From: Nageia nagi
Taxonomy: Eukaryota > Pinophyta
DNA: 64,000 nucleotides
Reading direction: 5' to 3'
Assembly: GCA_050084985.1 (NCBI GenBank)
Contig: JBITNC010000001.1
Coordinates: 56,978,001-57,042,000 of the forward strand
Position 1 is the first letter of the stretch, and every line of letters starts with the position of its first letter. The position numbers and the translations under genes are program-made. Under the pieces are notes generated by a model, which worked only from the letters and a program-made list of their open reading frames with translations, did not search any database and was not told where the DNA came from. Below, in pieces: positions 33,667-45,616 of the stretch.

Positions 33667-35460
33667 ATGTAGAAATGGTAAGGTTGATTTGAATCAAAAT
33701 AGGTTAAAAATAATGAAACTTTAATCATCACATAATTTTGAATTCTAGATGTTGATTTGGCAAAAATGTCTATCAACATCAAGATCATAAAATGTGTAAT
33801 AATATCATAATAAAATTAAAGTTTGGAAAGAATATATTTATAGAAAATCCTTTTTAAAGTTAGTTTAGGTTTTTAGAAGTTTTTAAGTGTTTTTAGGTAT
33901 TTTTATGTGTTTTTTTATCATTTTTAAACATAGAAATGGTAACCATTGATATTGATCTTGCCAAAATGCCTATCAAGTTCAAAAACACAAAAATGTATAA
34001 TAGCATCAACAAAAAGTTAAAGATCAGAAAAAAAGTATTTATAAATAGTCCCTTTTAATTTATTTTAGGGTTTGGAGATGTCTTTTAAGTATTTTTAGGT
34101 ATTTTATGTATTTTTAATCACTTTTAAATATAGAAATAGTAGAGTTGATTTGATGGATTAGGATAGGCAGAAAGTATTGAAACTCTAACTACCACAAAAT
34201 CTTAAACCCCTAATGTTGATCTTGAAAAAATGTTTATCCATTTCAAGCTCACAAAATGTGTAATAACATCAAAATAAAATTTGAAGTTTGAAAAGAGGGT
34301 ATTTATAAATTAAAAAATGTTTAAGTTATTTTAAGTTTTTGAGATGTTTTTAAGTGTTTTTAGGTATTTTTATGTATTTTTTATCATTTAAAAATGTAGC
34401 AATGGTAAGGTTGATTTGATAGATGAGAATAGGCAAAAAGCATTAAAATCATAGCTGCCATAAAATCTTAAACCCTTGAAGTTGATCCCACAAGAATGAT
34501 TATTAAGTTCAAGAGATCACAAAATATATAATAGCATCTTTAATAAAATTAAAGTTTGGAAAGAGGGTATTTATAGAAAATCCCTTTTTAGTTATTTTAG
34601 GTTTTTGGGATATTTTTAAAGTGTTTTTGAGTATTTTTAATTATTTTTTATAATTTTTTTAATTTAAAAATAGTAGGGTTATTTTCATGGATGAGAATGG
34701 GAAAAAAGCGTTGAAACCCAAGCTATTACAAAATCTTAAACCCTTGATGTTGATCTTGCAAGAATATCCAATCAAGTTCAAGATCACAAAATGTGTATTA
34801 ATATCACAATTAAATTAAAGTTTGGAAAGGGGGTATTTTAAGTTATTTTAGGATCTTGAGATATTTTTAAAGTTTTTTCAAGTATTTATATGTATTTTTT
34901 ATCATTTTTAAATGTATAAATGGTAGTGTTGATTGGATGGATCATAACAAGTGGGAAGTGTTCAAGCCTTAATCCCCATAAAATCTTAAACCCTAAAAAT
35001 TGATCTCACAATAATGTCTATTAAGTTCAAGATCACAAAATGTGTAATAGCATAAGCATAAAATTGAAGTTTGTAAAGAGGGTCTTTATAGAAAATCCCT
35101 CTTAAGTTATTTTAGGGTTTTAAGATTTTTTAAATTATTTTTAGATATTTTTATGTATTTTTTTAATTTTAAATTATAGAAATGGTAAGGTTGATTTGAT
35201 GGGTCATAATAGGCAAAAATATGTTAAAACCCTAACTGCACAAAATCTTGAACCTTAGAAGTTGATCTTGTACGAATGTCTATCAAGTTCAAGATCACAA
35301 AATGTGTATTAGCATCATAATAAAATAAAGTTTGGAAAGAGGCTATTCATAAAAAATCCTTTAAAAGTTATTTTCAAATTTGTACACATTTTTAGGTATT
35401 TTTATATCTTTTTATCATTTTTAAATAGTTTTTAAATATTTTTATGATTTTATCGCTTAT
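33667..35460. repeat. Tandem array of about 260-bp AT-rich units, about seven copies
   Basis: The anchor CACAAAATGTGTAATA or a close variant recurs at about 33787, 33988, 34253, 34518, 34787, 35036 and 35298. Spacing is about 200 and then 249-268 bp. Each unit has the same order: GATCACAAAATGTGTAATAG, AAAGTTTGGAAAGAGGGTAT, AAATCCCTTTTAAGTTATTT, a run of T-tracts 10 bp apart, ATAGAAATGGTAAGGTTGAT, CAAAATCTTAAACCC, then GATGTTGATCTTGCAAGAAT. It is non-coding on both strands and satellite-like in structure. Confidence 0.85.
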
Positions 35461-36141
35461 GTGTTCATTTAAGAATTATTCAATGGTTGAAATTGATCCA
35501 TAACTATAACATTTGTATAAATGGATGCTTAAAATTACTTCTTTTTTCATATTTAATAATTATTTCATATTTACTAGTTGTTATTTGTTTGTTTATTATT
35601 ATTATATATGTGCATTTGTATTTAATAATATTTATGTAATATATAAAGAACATCCATTGAATTCTATTTGAAATCAATTTATAATTATAAACATACTCCA
35701 ACTGCTACATTCACAATTCAATTTATGAACATTACTAACTTTAATATTTTAAATATATATCTGGAAGATAAGATAGGTACATCAAGATCTATACTTTGAC
35801 ATTTTTTTTTATATTTAAAATATTTGTACTAGTAAATTTTTACTATGATTTTAAATAATTTCTACATTTTAAAATATGTTTTGATGATTTTTAAATGTTT
35901 TTATGGTTTTTAAATATTTTTATAGTGTTTTAATATATTTTTAAAGTATTTTTATAGTTTTAAAATATTTTATGAAGGATTTTAGGTGGTGTTAAGTAGG
36001 CTATAATGATGATAGTGATGAGATGTGATGTTATGCAATATTTTTCAAATGTCTGCATTTTCCCATTTATATGGAATTATGAGTGAGATAGAATGTAATG
36101 CAAAACTATGATTAAGATAAGTTTGATAACAATAATTATAA

Positions 36142-36176
36142 TTGAATTCATTATATTTCGATTATAATGAATTCAA
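36142..36176. repeat. Perfect inverted repeat, 14-bp stem
   Basis: TTGAATTCATTATA and TATAATGAATTCAA are exact reverse complements around a 7-base loop. No T-run follows that would suggest a terminator role. Confidence 0.7.
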
Positions 36177-37716
36177 ATGAGAATAAGTTTGATAATTATG
36201 ATTACAATGATGTCAATTATTATTATGAGAAGAATAAGTTTTCTAAATGTGCATATGGTGATTTCAACTATGATTTTGATGATTTATCTATCCCCCTTGA
36301 GTGATGAGTTATTGAGAAAGGAGAAAAAAATGAAGATTAGTAGCTTGATGAAAGGCACACATGTTGAATTATAAAAAATCATAATGACATATTTGAAATA
36401 TATACACATTGATTTATTTGCCCATGTTTCTCTTGTCTCATGTATGTATATTTTTGTTCATGCATCTTTAAACTTATGATAACTTGCTTTTCATTTATGA
36501 CATGTTATTACTTTGGATGGTGACATTTATTAGATAAGATATGTATCTAAACTAATAATCAAGAATCAATTAACATTGACTATGGTGTATGGATATGATA
36601 AAATGATATGAAGATTATGGATGTAATGTACAATATCAAAAAGACAGATATAGGAAGCCTAACTCACGCTTTTAGAGATAACCAATATATCCATAAGAAG
36701 TAATAAGCTTACTAAACCTTCCTAAACTTAAATTAGACTAAATAAATATGTGACATAACTACCCTTATTTTTAGAGAGAAGCAAATCTTTTAACTTTTTT
36801 ATTCATGGTTTGGATTTTGTATGCTTTTGAATTTCGAAAACTTATGTTTGAGCTTTTTCTCTCATTTTTTTAAATAGAGATCTTATTTTTATTATATTTA
36901 ATTTATTTGCAAGATCTCATTTCTATTTTTAGTTTAAACTTTATTTTGGATTATATTTCTTTTGCTTGAAGATGGAAAGGAAGAATTGTAATTCTTGAAT
37001 TTGGATTTTGACTATTATTTTCTTTTTTTTTCTTAGATGTAAGAAGAAATTTTTTTTTTAAGAAGAATGAGATTTGAGACTTTGGACTTTGATTCCTTTT
37101 TCTCTCTTAGTAGGAAAAAAATATTTTGATTATTAATATTTAATATATAGATTTTTTTCCTTGGTATTTGTTTGTTTAATGTAAGTTAGCCATGTCATAT
37201 GACCCATATAGTTTACATCAAGATCTAAGATGGATATCTAAACATTGACTTTTTTAAGATGATCATGATGACTAGACCCTATTTGCTAAGAGTGTGATTA
37301 TTTTGTATTGAACAATGATTGATGGTTTTAATAAATGTAATAAAGATTTTAAAATTATGGTGGACTCTAGTATGATTAAAGAAAATAAGTTTAAAAGTTG
37401 ATATGAATGTGGAGGGTATAATGGGATGGCAATAGCTTCTTTATCATGTAGTTAAGACACACATAATAACCAATCGATATTATAATAATCATGCATTAAT
37501 TTTTTTTAAATTTGATGTTTTGATTAATATTTTTAGTCCTAAAATGCATGATTTGTAATATCATGTGATTTTAGCTTGACTTGTTTACCTCTATTTGAAT
37601 ATGAATTTGCCTTTTGATTTAAGATATTGTGATGTGAGAGCTAATTAATTATATGTTGAGATGATGAATATGCTTTAATGAGGTGTGATAATTTTTATTT
37701 TTATTTTTTAATGAAT

Positions 37717-37930
37717 GATATCTCATGGTAAGAATATGTTTAACCGGTTTATGATATCCCATAATAGGGATATAATTTATTGATTTGTGATATCATCCTT
37801 TAACAAGGATATGTTTGGTTGATTTAGGATTTCATCCCATAGGAATATGGTTAAATTATTGATGATGTCATATTATAGTAAGGATATAATTGGTTGGTTA
37901 TTGATATCCTATGTTATGGATACGATATGC
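37717..37930. repeat. Array of six about 37-bp units built on GATATC/GGATAT palindromes
   Basis: Units begin at about 37717, 37753, 37789, 37827, 37864 and 37902. Each has the pattern GATATC, about 10 bases with CAT, then AGGATAT, then a TTGRTTT-like spacer. Each unit can form a small hairpin pairing GATATCC with GGATAT. Confidence 0.7.
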
Positions 37931-38878
37931 TAGTGTCAGATCTCCTCTAACATGATTATAATGGGTATACTCATTTTTTAAAACTTATCCTCTTATCAAA
38001 AGAGAGATTATCTTATTCAAAAGACTTTTATGAATAATATGAGTGAGGCTAATATATATATGGGGCAAAGATATGGGAAATAGCATGATTCTAAGGGGAT
38101 TATTTAAGCTTAGTATGATGTACAAGGTTGGCTTTGTAAAGAGGTTTATGATATCAATGGATGAATTTGATGCTTTGAGATATTTATTTTTGTTATGATA
38201 TAATTAAAGATGAATAATAATTTTTCAAGGATGATAATGATATTTTTAATTTTGGTGTCATTATTTTATTTACTACCAAGGCAATTATCATTTGAGGTGT
38301 TGATCATCAAATTGTCTAAGGTTGTATAATTTGGTTAATAATATTTTATTGATAAATTTGATAAAGAATTATTCAATAAAGAGATTAGTTAATTAATCAA
38401 AAGTATAAATTGAATATCATTTAGAGGATTATTATACCAATCCAACTATAGTCTAGTTAATAATAAGGGGAATATCTTCAATACTAAGGCATCATCATGA
38501 TTGATCATATGATAAGTGTATTAAAAGGTATGCAAATGATGTTTAAGATTTTGTTTACCTTTAAATCTATTTAGTTTGATATTTCAAAATAGATTGGATA
38601 TTATTTAACTAGAATAAAATGATGTATTTATTTAATTAATAACTTATCGATATGTTGGTCTTTTATGAATTTTGCCTTGAACTAACATATAAATATTTTT
38701 TTATTCATTTAAAATATATTATTGAGGATCATATCAAGTAGTTGAGAAATTGGATGATATGTGTGGATAAGATACATTAAAGATCATGGATTATGGTATA
38801 AAATATAATTATAGTACAAATGTATAAATAAAGTGTTGTACTAGATAAATTGGTTGGGGTAGTATTGATGGTATTGAT

Positions 38879-39422
38879 TGTTAGGATTTAATAAGTTTAT
38901 ATAAGCAAGAGCATTCACAAATCTTTCGGTCCTTGGCAAAAAGAAACAACATTTAAGCATACTACTAAAATCAAATAACCATGAACATCAATCACACAAG
39001 AGAGACACAAGAGATAACGTGGTTCACCCAATGTAGGCTACATCCACGGAGAAGCTTTCAACCCTTTTGCATATCATTCTTCAAAGTCCTCCAAGCAACA
39101 AACCAACAGCATAACCTTGCTACAATCTTCCCTTTGGATTTACAACAAAACCTCACTACAATCTCTCTCTCAACAATCACAATCTACTTCATAATTGCTG
39201 TCAAAACTACAATCCTACATGCCTCAACTCAAGCCTCTTATTTATAGGTACAAACTAACCCAACTTAAACCCAAGTTGGATCAGGAAGGTCGTTATGTAA
39301 CCCCCAACCCTTCTATAACTGATAACCAGGTGTCATGGCTTCTTGGCAACTGAAATTTGATGGCAAACAAGAAAGTAACTATTCTCTGTTTTCTAGCCGG
39401 TTGTAGTCTCCATTTTCTAACA
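38879..39422 (-). repeat. 3' LTR of Copia B
   Basis: Same 544-bp length and ends as the 5' LTR, without any gap between them. Confidence 0.92.
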
Positions 39423-39435
39423 ATCTCCCACTTGG
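39423..39435 (-). promoter_or_regulatory. Polypurine tract of Copia B
   Basis: CCAAGTGGGAGAT on the minus strand directly precedes the 3' LTR start. Confidence 0.75.
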
Positions 39436-39482
39436 AGACTTCTTCCTCTGTAACAAGGATCAAAAGCTTCTCATCTTGGCCT

Positions 39483-41574
39483 TTACTCCTTAAGACCAAT
39501 CCAAGTTGAGCAAGAGCCCAACTTCTCCTTTGTAACAACTTTAGTGAACATGTCCGCAGGATTTTGAGACGTGTGAATCTTCCCCAAACTGACTGAACCA
39601 TCCTCCAACACTGTCCTGATGAAGTGGTACCTCAATTTGATATGCTTGGTTCTCGAATGGTAGGCTAAGTTCTTTGCAACATGAATAGCACTCTAGCTAT
39701 CACTCCATAGCTTCGCATCCTCCTGCACCTTTCCCAGTTCCTCCATCAATCTCTTCAACCAAATCAATTATTTACTTGCCTCTATGATCGCAACATACTC
39801 TGCCTCAGTAGTGGAGAGAGCCACAACCCTTTGGAGCTTTGAAATCCAACTCACTACTGTACCTCCAATGGTAAACACATATCCTATAGTGCTTCTCCCA
39901 CCATCTATATCACCTACCATGTTAGAATCAACATAACCTTGCAAACAAGAGTTAGATCCACCAAAACATAAAGAGTAATGAGAAGTACCCCTTAAATACC
40001 TAAGGATCCATTTAACTCTTCCCAATGCCCTTTTCCTGGATTATTCATGAATCTACTAACCACTCCCACTGCTTGTGCTATATCTGGTCTAGTGCACACC
40101 ATTGCATACATTAAACTTCCAACCACTGAAGCATAAGGAACCTTAGTCATGTACTCCTTTTCCTTATCTGTCTTAGGACATAAATGTTTGGTGAGTTTAA
40201 AATGCTTTGCCAATGGTGTAGTTACAGATTTTGCATCTTTCATATTGAACCTTTTAAGAACCTTATCAATATAATCTTCTTGACTTAGTCTAAGCAAGTG
40301 GTTTTGTTTATCTCTTATTATTTTCATTCCAAGTATTTGTTTAGCTTCACCCAAATCCTTCATTTCAAAAGTATTAGCCAACTTTTCCTTAAGATCAACA
40401 ATATCTTGCATACTAGATCCTGCTACCAACATATCATCCACATATAAAAGCAAGATTACATAGTTACCATTTGTTGTCTTCTTTACATACACACAATGAT
40501 CAGATTGACATCTTACAAATTTATTTATTATCATGAAAGTGTCAAACTTATGACACCATTGCCTAGGTTCTTTCTTCAAACCGTACAAGCTCTTTTCCAA
40601 TTTACATACATACCCTTCTTTACCTTTGACCTCAAAACCTTCGGGTTGATGCATATAAATATCCTCCTCCAAATCCCCATGAAGGAAAGCTGTCTTTACA
40701 TCCAATTGTTCAAGAAATAAGTTTTCAGTAGCAACAAGACTCAATATTGCTCTAATCGAGTCATTTTAACAACTGGAGAAAAAATCTCATTATAATCGAT
40801 ACCTTTTTTCTGTTCAAAACCTTTTACTACAAGTCTTGCTTTGTACCTTTGTCGCCCGTCTACCTCCTCCTTTATCCTATACACCCATTTGTTAGTAAGT
40901 GCCTTCTTACCCTTTGGAAGCTCAACCAAACTCCAAGTTTGATTCTTAAGTAAGGAGTCCATCTCCTCCTTCATAGCATGCTCCCACTTAATCTGTGTAT
41001 CACCCTACATAGCTTCATCAAAACATTCAGGTTCACCACCATCAATATAAATAATATGATAAAGAGCAGGAGAGTATCATTCAGGAGGTTTACTAATCCT
41101 TGAGGATATTCTTAGTGACAAAGTTTGAGGTGTTTGTGGTGGAGGTGCTTGATCATTATTATTAACAGGATCCTTATATTGATCAACATCTTCTAGAGAT
41201 ACAAACTTAGGTTCCTCAACCTTTTGCAATCTATCTTTATACATGCTTTTCTCATTGAATACAACATCTCTACTTCTAATGATTTTATGGTTATCAACAT
41301 CCCATAACCTATATCCCAAATCATTAACACCATATCCAACAAGATAGCATTTTTATGATTTTGCATCAAGTTTCTTTCTATCCTCTTTATCAACATGTGC
41401 AAAAGCCTCACAACCAAAGACTCTCAAGAATGAGTAATTCACCTTTTTTTCTGTCCACATCTCCTCTGGAATGCCTCCATCTAAAGCCATATATGGACCC
41501 CTGTTAATCAAGTAAACAGCAGTGTCAATAGCATCAGCCCAAAGATTCAAAGGAAACCCAGCATGTATCCTCAT
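39483..41574 (-). pseudogene. Copia B integrase tail, reverse transcriptase and RNase H
   Basis: Continues from the gag-integrase frame in three successive frames, with shifts near 41575, 40744 and 40010 and stops near 41353 and 41075. Integrase C-terminus: INRGPYMALDGGIPEEMW and FGCEAFAHVDKEDRKKLD. Reverse transcriptase: NKWVYRIKEEVDGRQRYKAR, QLDVKTAFLHGDLEEDIYM, and an intact catalytic LLYVDDMLVAGS (about 40430). RNase H: VALSTTEAEYVA (about 39800), then TKHIKLRYHFIR and a TAA at 39485-39483. The order integrase before RT confirms Ty1/Copia. Confidence 0.88.
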
Positions 41575-43358
41575 ACTTCTAGCCCTTCTAAGATAGTCCT
41601 ATTCATTCTTTCTGCAACTCCATTTTCCTGTGGAGTTCTAGGGACCACCTTAATCCTTCTAATGCCATTGTGTGAACAAAATGAATCAAACTCATTATTG
41701 CAAAATTCCCCACCATTATTGGACTTAAGACATTTCAACTTAGAATTAGTTTCATTCTCAACCAATGCCTTCCACCTCTTAAATGTTTCAAACACATTAT
41801 ATTTATTTTTAATACAGTATACCCATGTCTTTCTAGTACAATCATCAATAAAAGTGACAAAATAAGATGAGCCTCCAAGTGAGCAAACCTGTGCAGGACC
41901 CCACACATCTGTATGAACAAGCTCTAATTTGTGACTCTTCTTTTCTTTGCCAACTTTAAGAAAATTAACCCTTTTTTGTTTTCCATACACACAATCTTCA
42001 CAAAATCCTAAATCAACTTCTTTAAGATTAGGGAGTGAACCATTAGAGTGTAACATTTTCATACCTTTCTCACTCATATGTCCAAGTCTATTATGCCATA
42101 GTGATGTATCATTGCCTATTGAAACAAGATTCAATGAATAATCAAAGACATTTGTGAGCAAATAAAGAGACCCCACCAAATTTCCCTTTGCAAATACTAT
42201 TGAACCTTTAGTTACTTTCCAACTAGCATCCCCGAATGTCATCACATATCCCTCCTTATCCAATTTACTTGTTGATATAAGATTTCTTTTAAGATCCAAA
42301 ATGTGTCTAGCTTCATTAAGAGTCCATTGTGTTCCATTAGGTAATTTCATTGTTATATTGCCAATACCAACAATCTTGCATGGGTGTTCATTACCTAATA
42401 ATACTTGACCAAAGTCACCATGTGTGAAATTTGAAAAATAGTTCTTATGTGGAGTAGCATGATATGAAGCACTCGAATCAAGAACCCAATAATCATCATT
42501 CTTTTCATTAGACATGATTAAAGCATCTTGAATTAATTCACCAACAATATTTGCCTCTTGGTTACTTGTGCTTTCATTATCATAATTACTACTTTCACTT
42601 TCTTTTCCTTTTCTATTCCAACAATCCCTTTTAATGTGACCCTTTTTACCATAATGCCAACATTCCAATTTAGTTTTACCTTTTGATTTTGACCTTCCTT
42701 GCGATTTGCTTCTTGACTTGCTTCTCCTTCTTTCCTTTGATCTTCCTCTTGCCTCTACTGTGAGATCAGCATTGGAGCATTCTCCCGTGGACTTTCTCCT
42801 CATGTCCTCACTTAGAATTGTTCCAACAACTTCATCAAAGATCAATTTTGCATTAGAAGAAGAATTACTAACAACCATAACAAAGCTATTCCAACTATCC
42901 GGAAGTGAACATAGAATTAACAAAGCCCTTACTTCATCTTCAAATTCTAAACTTACTGAAGTTAATTGATTTGTGATTGTGTTGAATTCATTAACATGGT
43001 CCTGAACTGAACTACCTTCATTCATCTTCATGTTAAACAATTTCTTCATTAAGTATACTTTGTTTGAGGTAGATGGTTTTTCATACATTTTAGCAAGCTT
43101 ATCCATTACACCTTTAGTAGTTTTTTCATTGGAAATATTGAAAGCTACACTAGAACTTAAACAAAGTCTTACAGCTCCCAAAGCCTTTCTATCCAACAAG
43201 TTCCATTCTTCATCACTCATAGAAGTGGGTTTCTTACTCTTATCTTCTAGAGGTTGATAGAGATCCTTTTGGTAGAGGTAGTCTTCCATTTGCATTTTCC
43301 AAAATTGAAAACCTTGCCCATTAAATCTTTCCACCTTCAGCCTCCCTTCTTCTGCCAT
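41571..43358 (-). pseudogene. Copia B gag-protease-integrase, long open frame with active-site changes
   Basis: A 595-codon frame from MAEEGRLKVERFNG, the typical start of Tnt1/Tork-type gag. The upstream in-frame ATG at 43403 is less likely. Gag fills residues 1-230. The zinc knuckle is CWHYGKKGHIKRDC (233-246), with the second Cys changed to Tyr. The protease motif is WVLDSSASYH (291-300), DSGA changed to DSSA. The integrase zinc region has H422, H427, C453 and C456. The catalytic core has D484 in HTDVWGP and KSNNGGEF (545-552), where the second catalytic Asp is Asn. It stops at 41571 after VAERMNRTILE, where the frame shifts. The changes are all single transitions. The long open frame reflects recent insertion, not activity. 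Confidence 0.88.
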
Positions 43359-43422
43359 AGTGCTCTTCCTGGTTTCCAATCTACACACAAGATTCACCAA
43401 CAAAATCCCAACACAACAACAA

Positions 43423-43434
43423 GCTCTGATACCA
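43423..43434 (-). promoter_or_regulatory. Primer-binding site of Copia B
   Basis: TGGTATCAGAGC on the minus strand, two bases after the LTR end, complementary to initiator tRNA-Met. Confidence 0.92.
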
Positions 43435-43436
43435 CT

Positions 43437-43980
43437 TGTTAGGATTTAATAAGTTTATATAAGCAAGAGCATTCACAAATCTTTCAGTCCTTGGCAAAAA
43501 GAAACAACATTTAAGCATACTACTGAAATCAAACAACCATGAACATCAATCACACAAGAGAGACACAAGAGATAACGTGGTTCACCCAATGTAGGCTACA
43601 TCCATGGAGAAGATTTCAACCCTTTTGCATATCATTCTTCAAAGTCCTCCAAGCAACAAACCAGCAGCATAACCTTGCTACAATCTTCCCTTTGGAGTTA
43701 CAACAAAACCTCACTACAATCTCTCTCTCAACAATCACAATCTACTTCACAATTGTTGTCAAAACTACAATCCTACATGCCTCAACTCAAGCCTCTTATT
43801 TATAGGTACAAACTAACCCAACTTAAACCCAAGTTGGATAAGGAAGGTCATTAGGTAACCCCCAACCCTTCTATAACTGATAACCAGGTGTCATGGCTTC
43901 TTGGCAATTGAAATTTGATGGCAAACAAGAAAGTAACTGTTCTCTGTTTTCTAGCCGGTTGTAGTCTCCATTTTCTAACA
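43437..43980 (-). repeat. 5' LTR of Copia B
   Basis: On the minus strand it starts TGTTAGAAAATGGAG and ends AAATCCTAACA, so the ends are an inverted TGTTAG/CTAACA. The TATA box CCTATAAATAAGAGG lies near 43805-43791. Confidence 0.92.
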
Positions 43981-44338
43981 ATGATTGATGTTGCATTAGA
44001 ACAGTTTGTTATATTTATGTCAAGAACATAGGTTGATTTTGTAGAAAATATTAAATATGATGGATTATTGAATGGTATCATTAAAACAATTTCAACCTAA
44101 TGAAGTTTGTTCTGGAATATAAGGATAAAGTTTGTTTGAAAGTTCAAAAATTCATTTTATGGATGGAACTAAGAATAATAACTATAATAAATCTCCTCAA
44201 ATATCAAACTTTGGAGCAAGATTTTGACTTAATGTAGCAAGAGGAATCAAACTTGGTTAAGTTCCATTAGGTTTGAAACTAGTAATATGAAAATTATTTG
44301 AGAAATAAAAGGATTGAAAGTTATAAAGAATAATATAT
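43981..44338. other. Spacer between Copia B and Copia A2
   Basis: 358 bp of AT-rich sequence with no gene. It belongs to the DNA in which both elements inserted. Confidence 0.5.
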
Positions 44339-44838
44339 TAAGAGAGTTGAAGTATAACATGAACAACTCTAAACTCCTAAGATCACATGAAAGCTCACAA
44401 TACACATCTAACAAACTCACAAAGCAATCTCACAAAGATAACACAAGATGTAAGTGGTTCCTCCAACTAGGAGTACATCCACTAACTAGATCTCACTTCA
44501 TTCACAAACATGAATCTCTTACAATTCTCCTAACTCATCTCCTAAACATTATCCTATAGCATAGCTTTACTCTATAAATTGATGTGTGATCACAAAGAGG
44601 AAGCCTTATATTTATAGGCCAAAATCCTTCTTTGTAGCACCTTTTTATCCTATGTACAAAAGCATGACATGCACATCCTTTTACCCGAGGGGCATGCTCA
44701 TGACATGGAGTGTAGGACAAGTTACATTATCATATTCACTTAAATACTTAAGGTATCAAATGATACCCTTAAGTATTAGTGAACTTATATAGAAGATTGT
44801 TACATAACCTTTATAATAATACACTATACATTCCAACA
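44339..44838 (-). repeat. 3' LTR of Copia A2
   Basis: 500 bp. The terminal CA is changed to TA at the outer end (TAAGAGAG on the plus strand). The hairpin is at 44737-44781. Confidence 0.9.
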
Positions 44839-44846
44839 CTCCCCTT
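44839..44846 (-). promoter_or_regulatory. Polypurine tract of Copia A2
   Basis: AAGGGGAG on the minus strand next to the LTR start TGTTGGAATG. Confidence 0.85.
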
Positions 44847-45616
44847 AAATGCAATATTGGGATAGAGTGAATAAGAGAGAAGAAAGAAAGAAAGTAAGAG
44901 AGTTATCCTCTAAATAGATACAACAAAAATGAGAACTTTTTACATATTTGTGAAGTAAGAAAGATCTAGTTTGAGACTCACTACTTTGCTAAATACAATC
45001 ATTAACCACAACCAATTTCAATGTACATGAATTAGTCATCCAATTAGAAGTCATGAAGAGTCTCCAAGAGCCTGCATACCTGAAGTAAGTAACTTGCAAT
45101 CTCAAAGGAACTTGTAAGTCATAAGCAACTCAAATAACAAGATCAATTAGATGCAACATATTCATATTAACAAGGATATATGAATCACTCAAAAGCCATC
45201 ATGAATTGATCAATGGTGCACTATAAGTCATCACGAAGATACCAAGCCAAAACTCATAGTCACCTACTATATATAAAACACGTGTTGATTATCCTTAAAA
45301 AATGGAGCATGCACATATGAGTTCCTCACATGTGGATAATTGAATAGTGCCAAATGACACATAAGAGTTCCTCACACATGCATAATTGAACAATGCTAGA
45401 TTGGCCAATCTTTTTACTTTAAAAAATTTGTACAACAAGTTCCTCATGTAGAGTGAACTTACCATGAAGGTGTACAACAAAATAAATACTATACAACATA
45501 AAATCCTCCTATGGATGAAGTTGTCATAATAAACATTAATTCAAAATAAGAACTCAAACTTAACTCCCCCTTGAGGACAATTTCACCAACCCGATAGCAT
45601 CTCTAAGCTTATAGAA
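44847..45616 (-). other. 3' untranslated spacer of Copia A2
   Basis: Between pol and the polypurine tract; collinear with the A1 spacer and without a usable frame. Confidence 0.5.

Larger units (their letters stand above)
35461..38878. other. AT-rich gene-free stretch
   Basis: No convincing gene. It contains T-rich phased runs (35870-35970), a perfect hairpin (36142-36176), and the 37-bp repeat array (37717-37930). A 45-codon frame at 36167-36304 (contains NYDYNDVNYYYEKNKF, ends LSIPLE) is Asn/Tyr/Asp-rich and might be the tail of a decayed retroelement gag, but nothing confirms it. Confidence 0.5.
38879..43980 (-). mobile_element. Ty1/Copia LTR retrotransposon B (youngest, nearly complete)
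   Basis: 5.1 kb on the minus strand with two 544-bp LTRs that differ at about 14 positions (about 97% identical). It has an exact tRNA-Met primer-binding site, a polypurine tract, a gag-protease-integrase frame open for 595 codons, and RT/RNase H in two further frames. Flanks TTGAT (38874-38878) and ATGAT (43981-43985) agree at four of five bases. It is the most recent complete insertion in the window. Several catalytic residues are changed and the frame is broken at least three times. Confidence 0.93.

Noticed and set aside
42706-42969. Plus-strand frames within Copia B
   Set aside because: Antisense shadows of gag; no independent motif.
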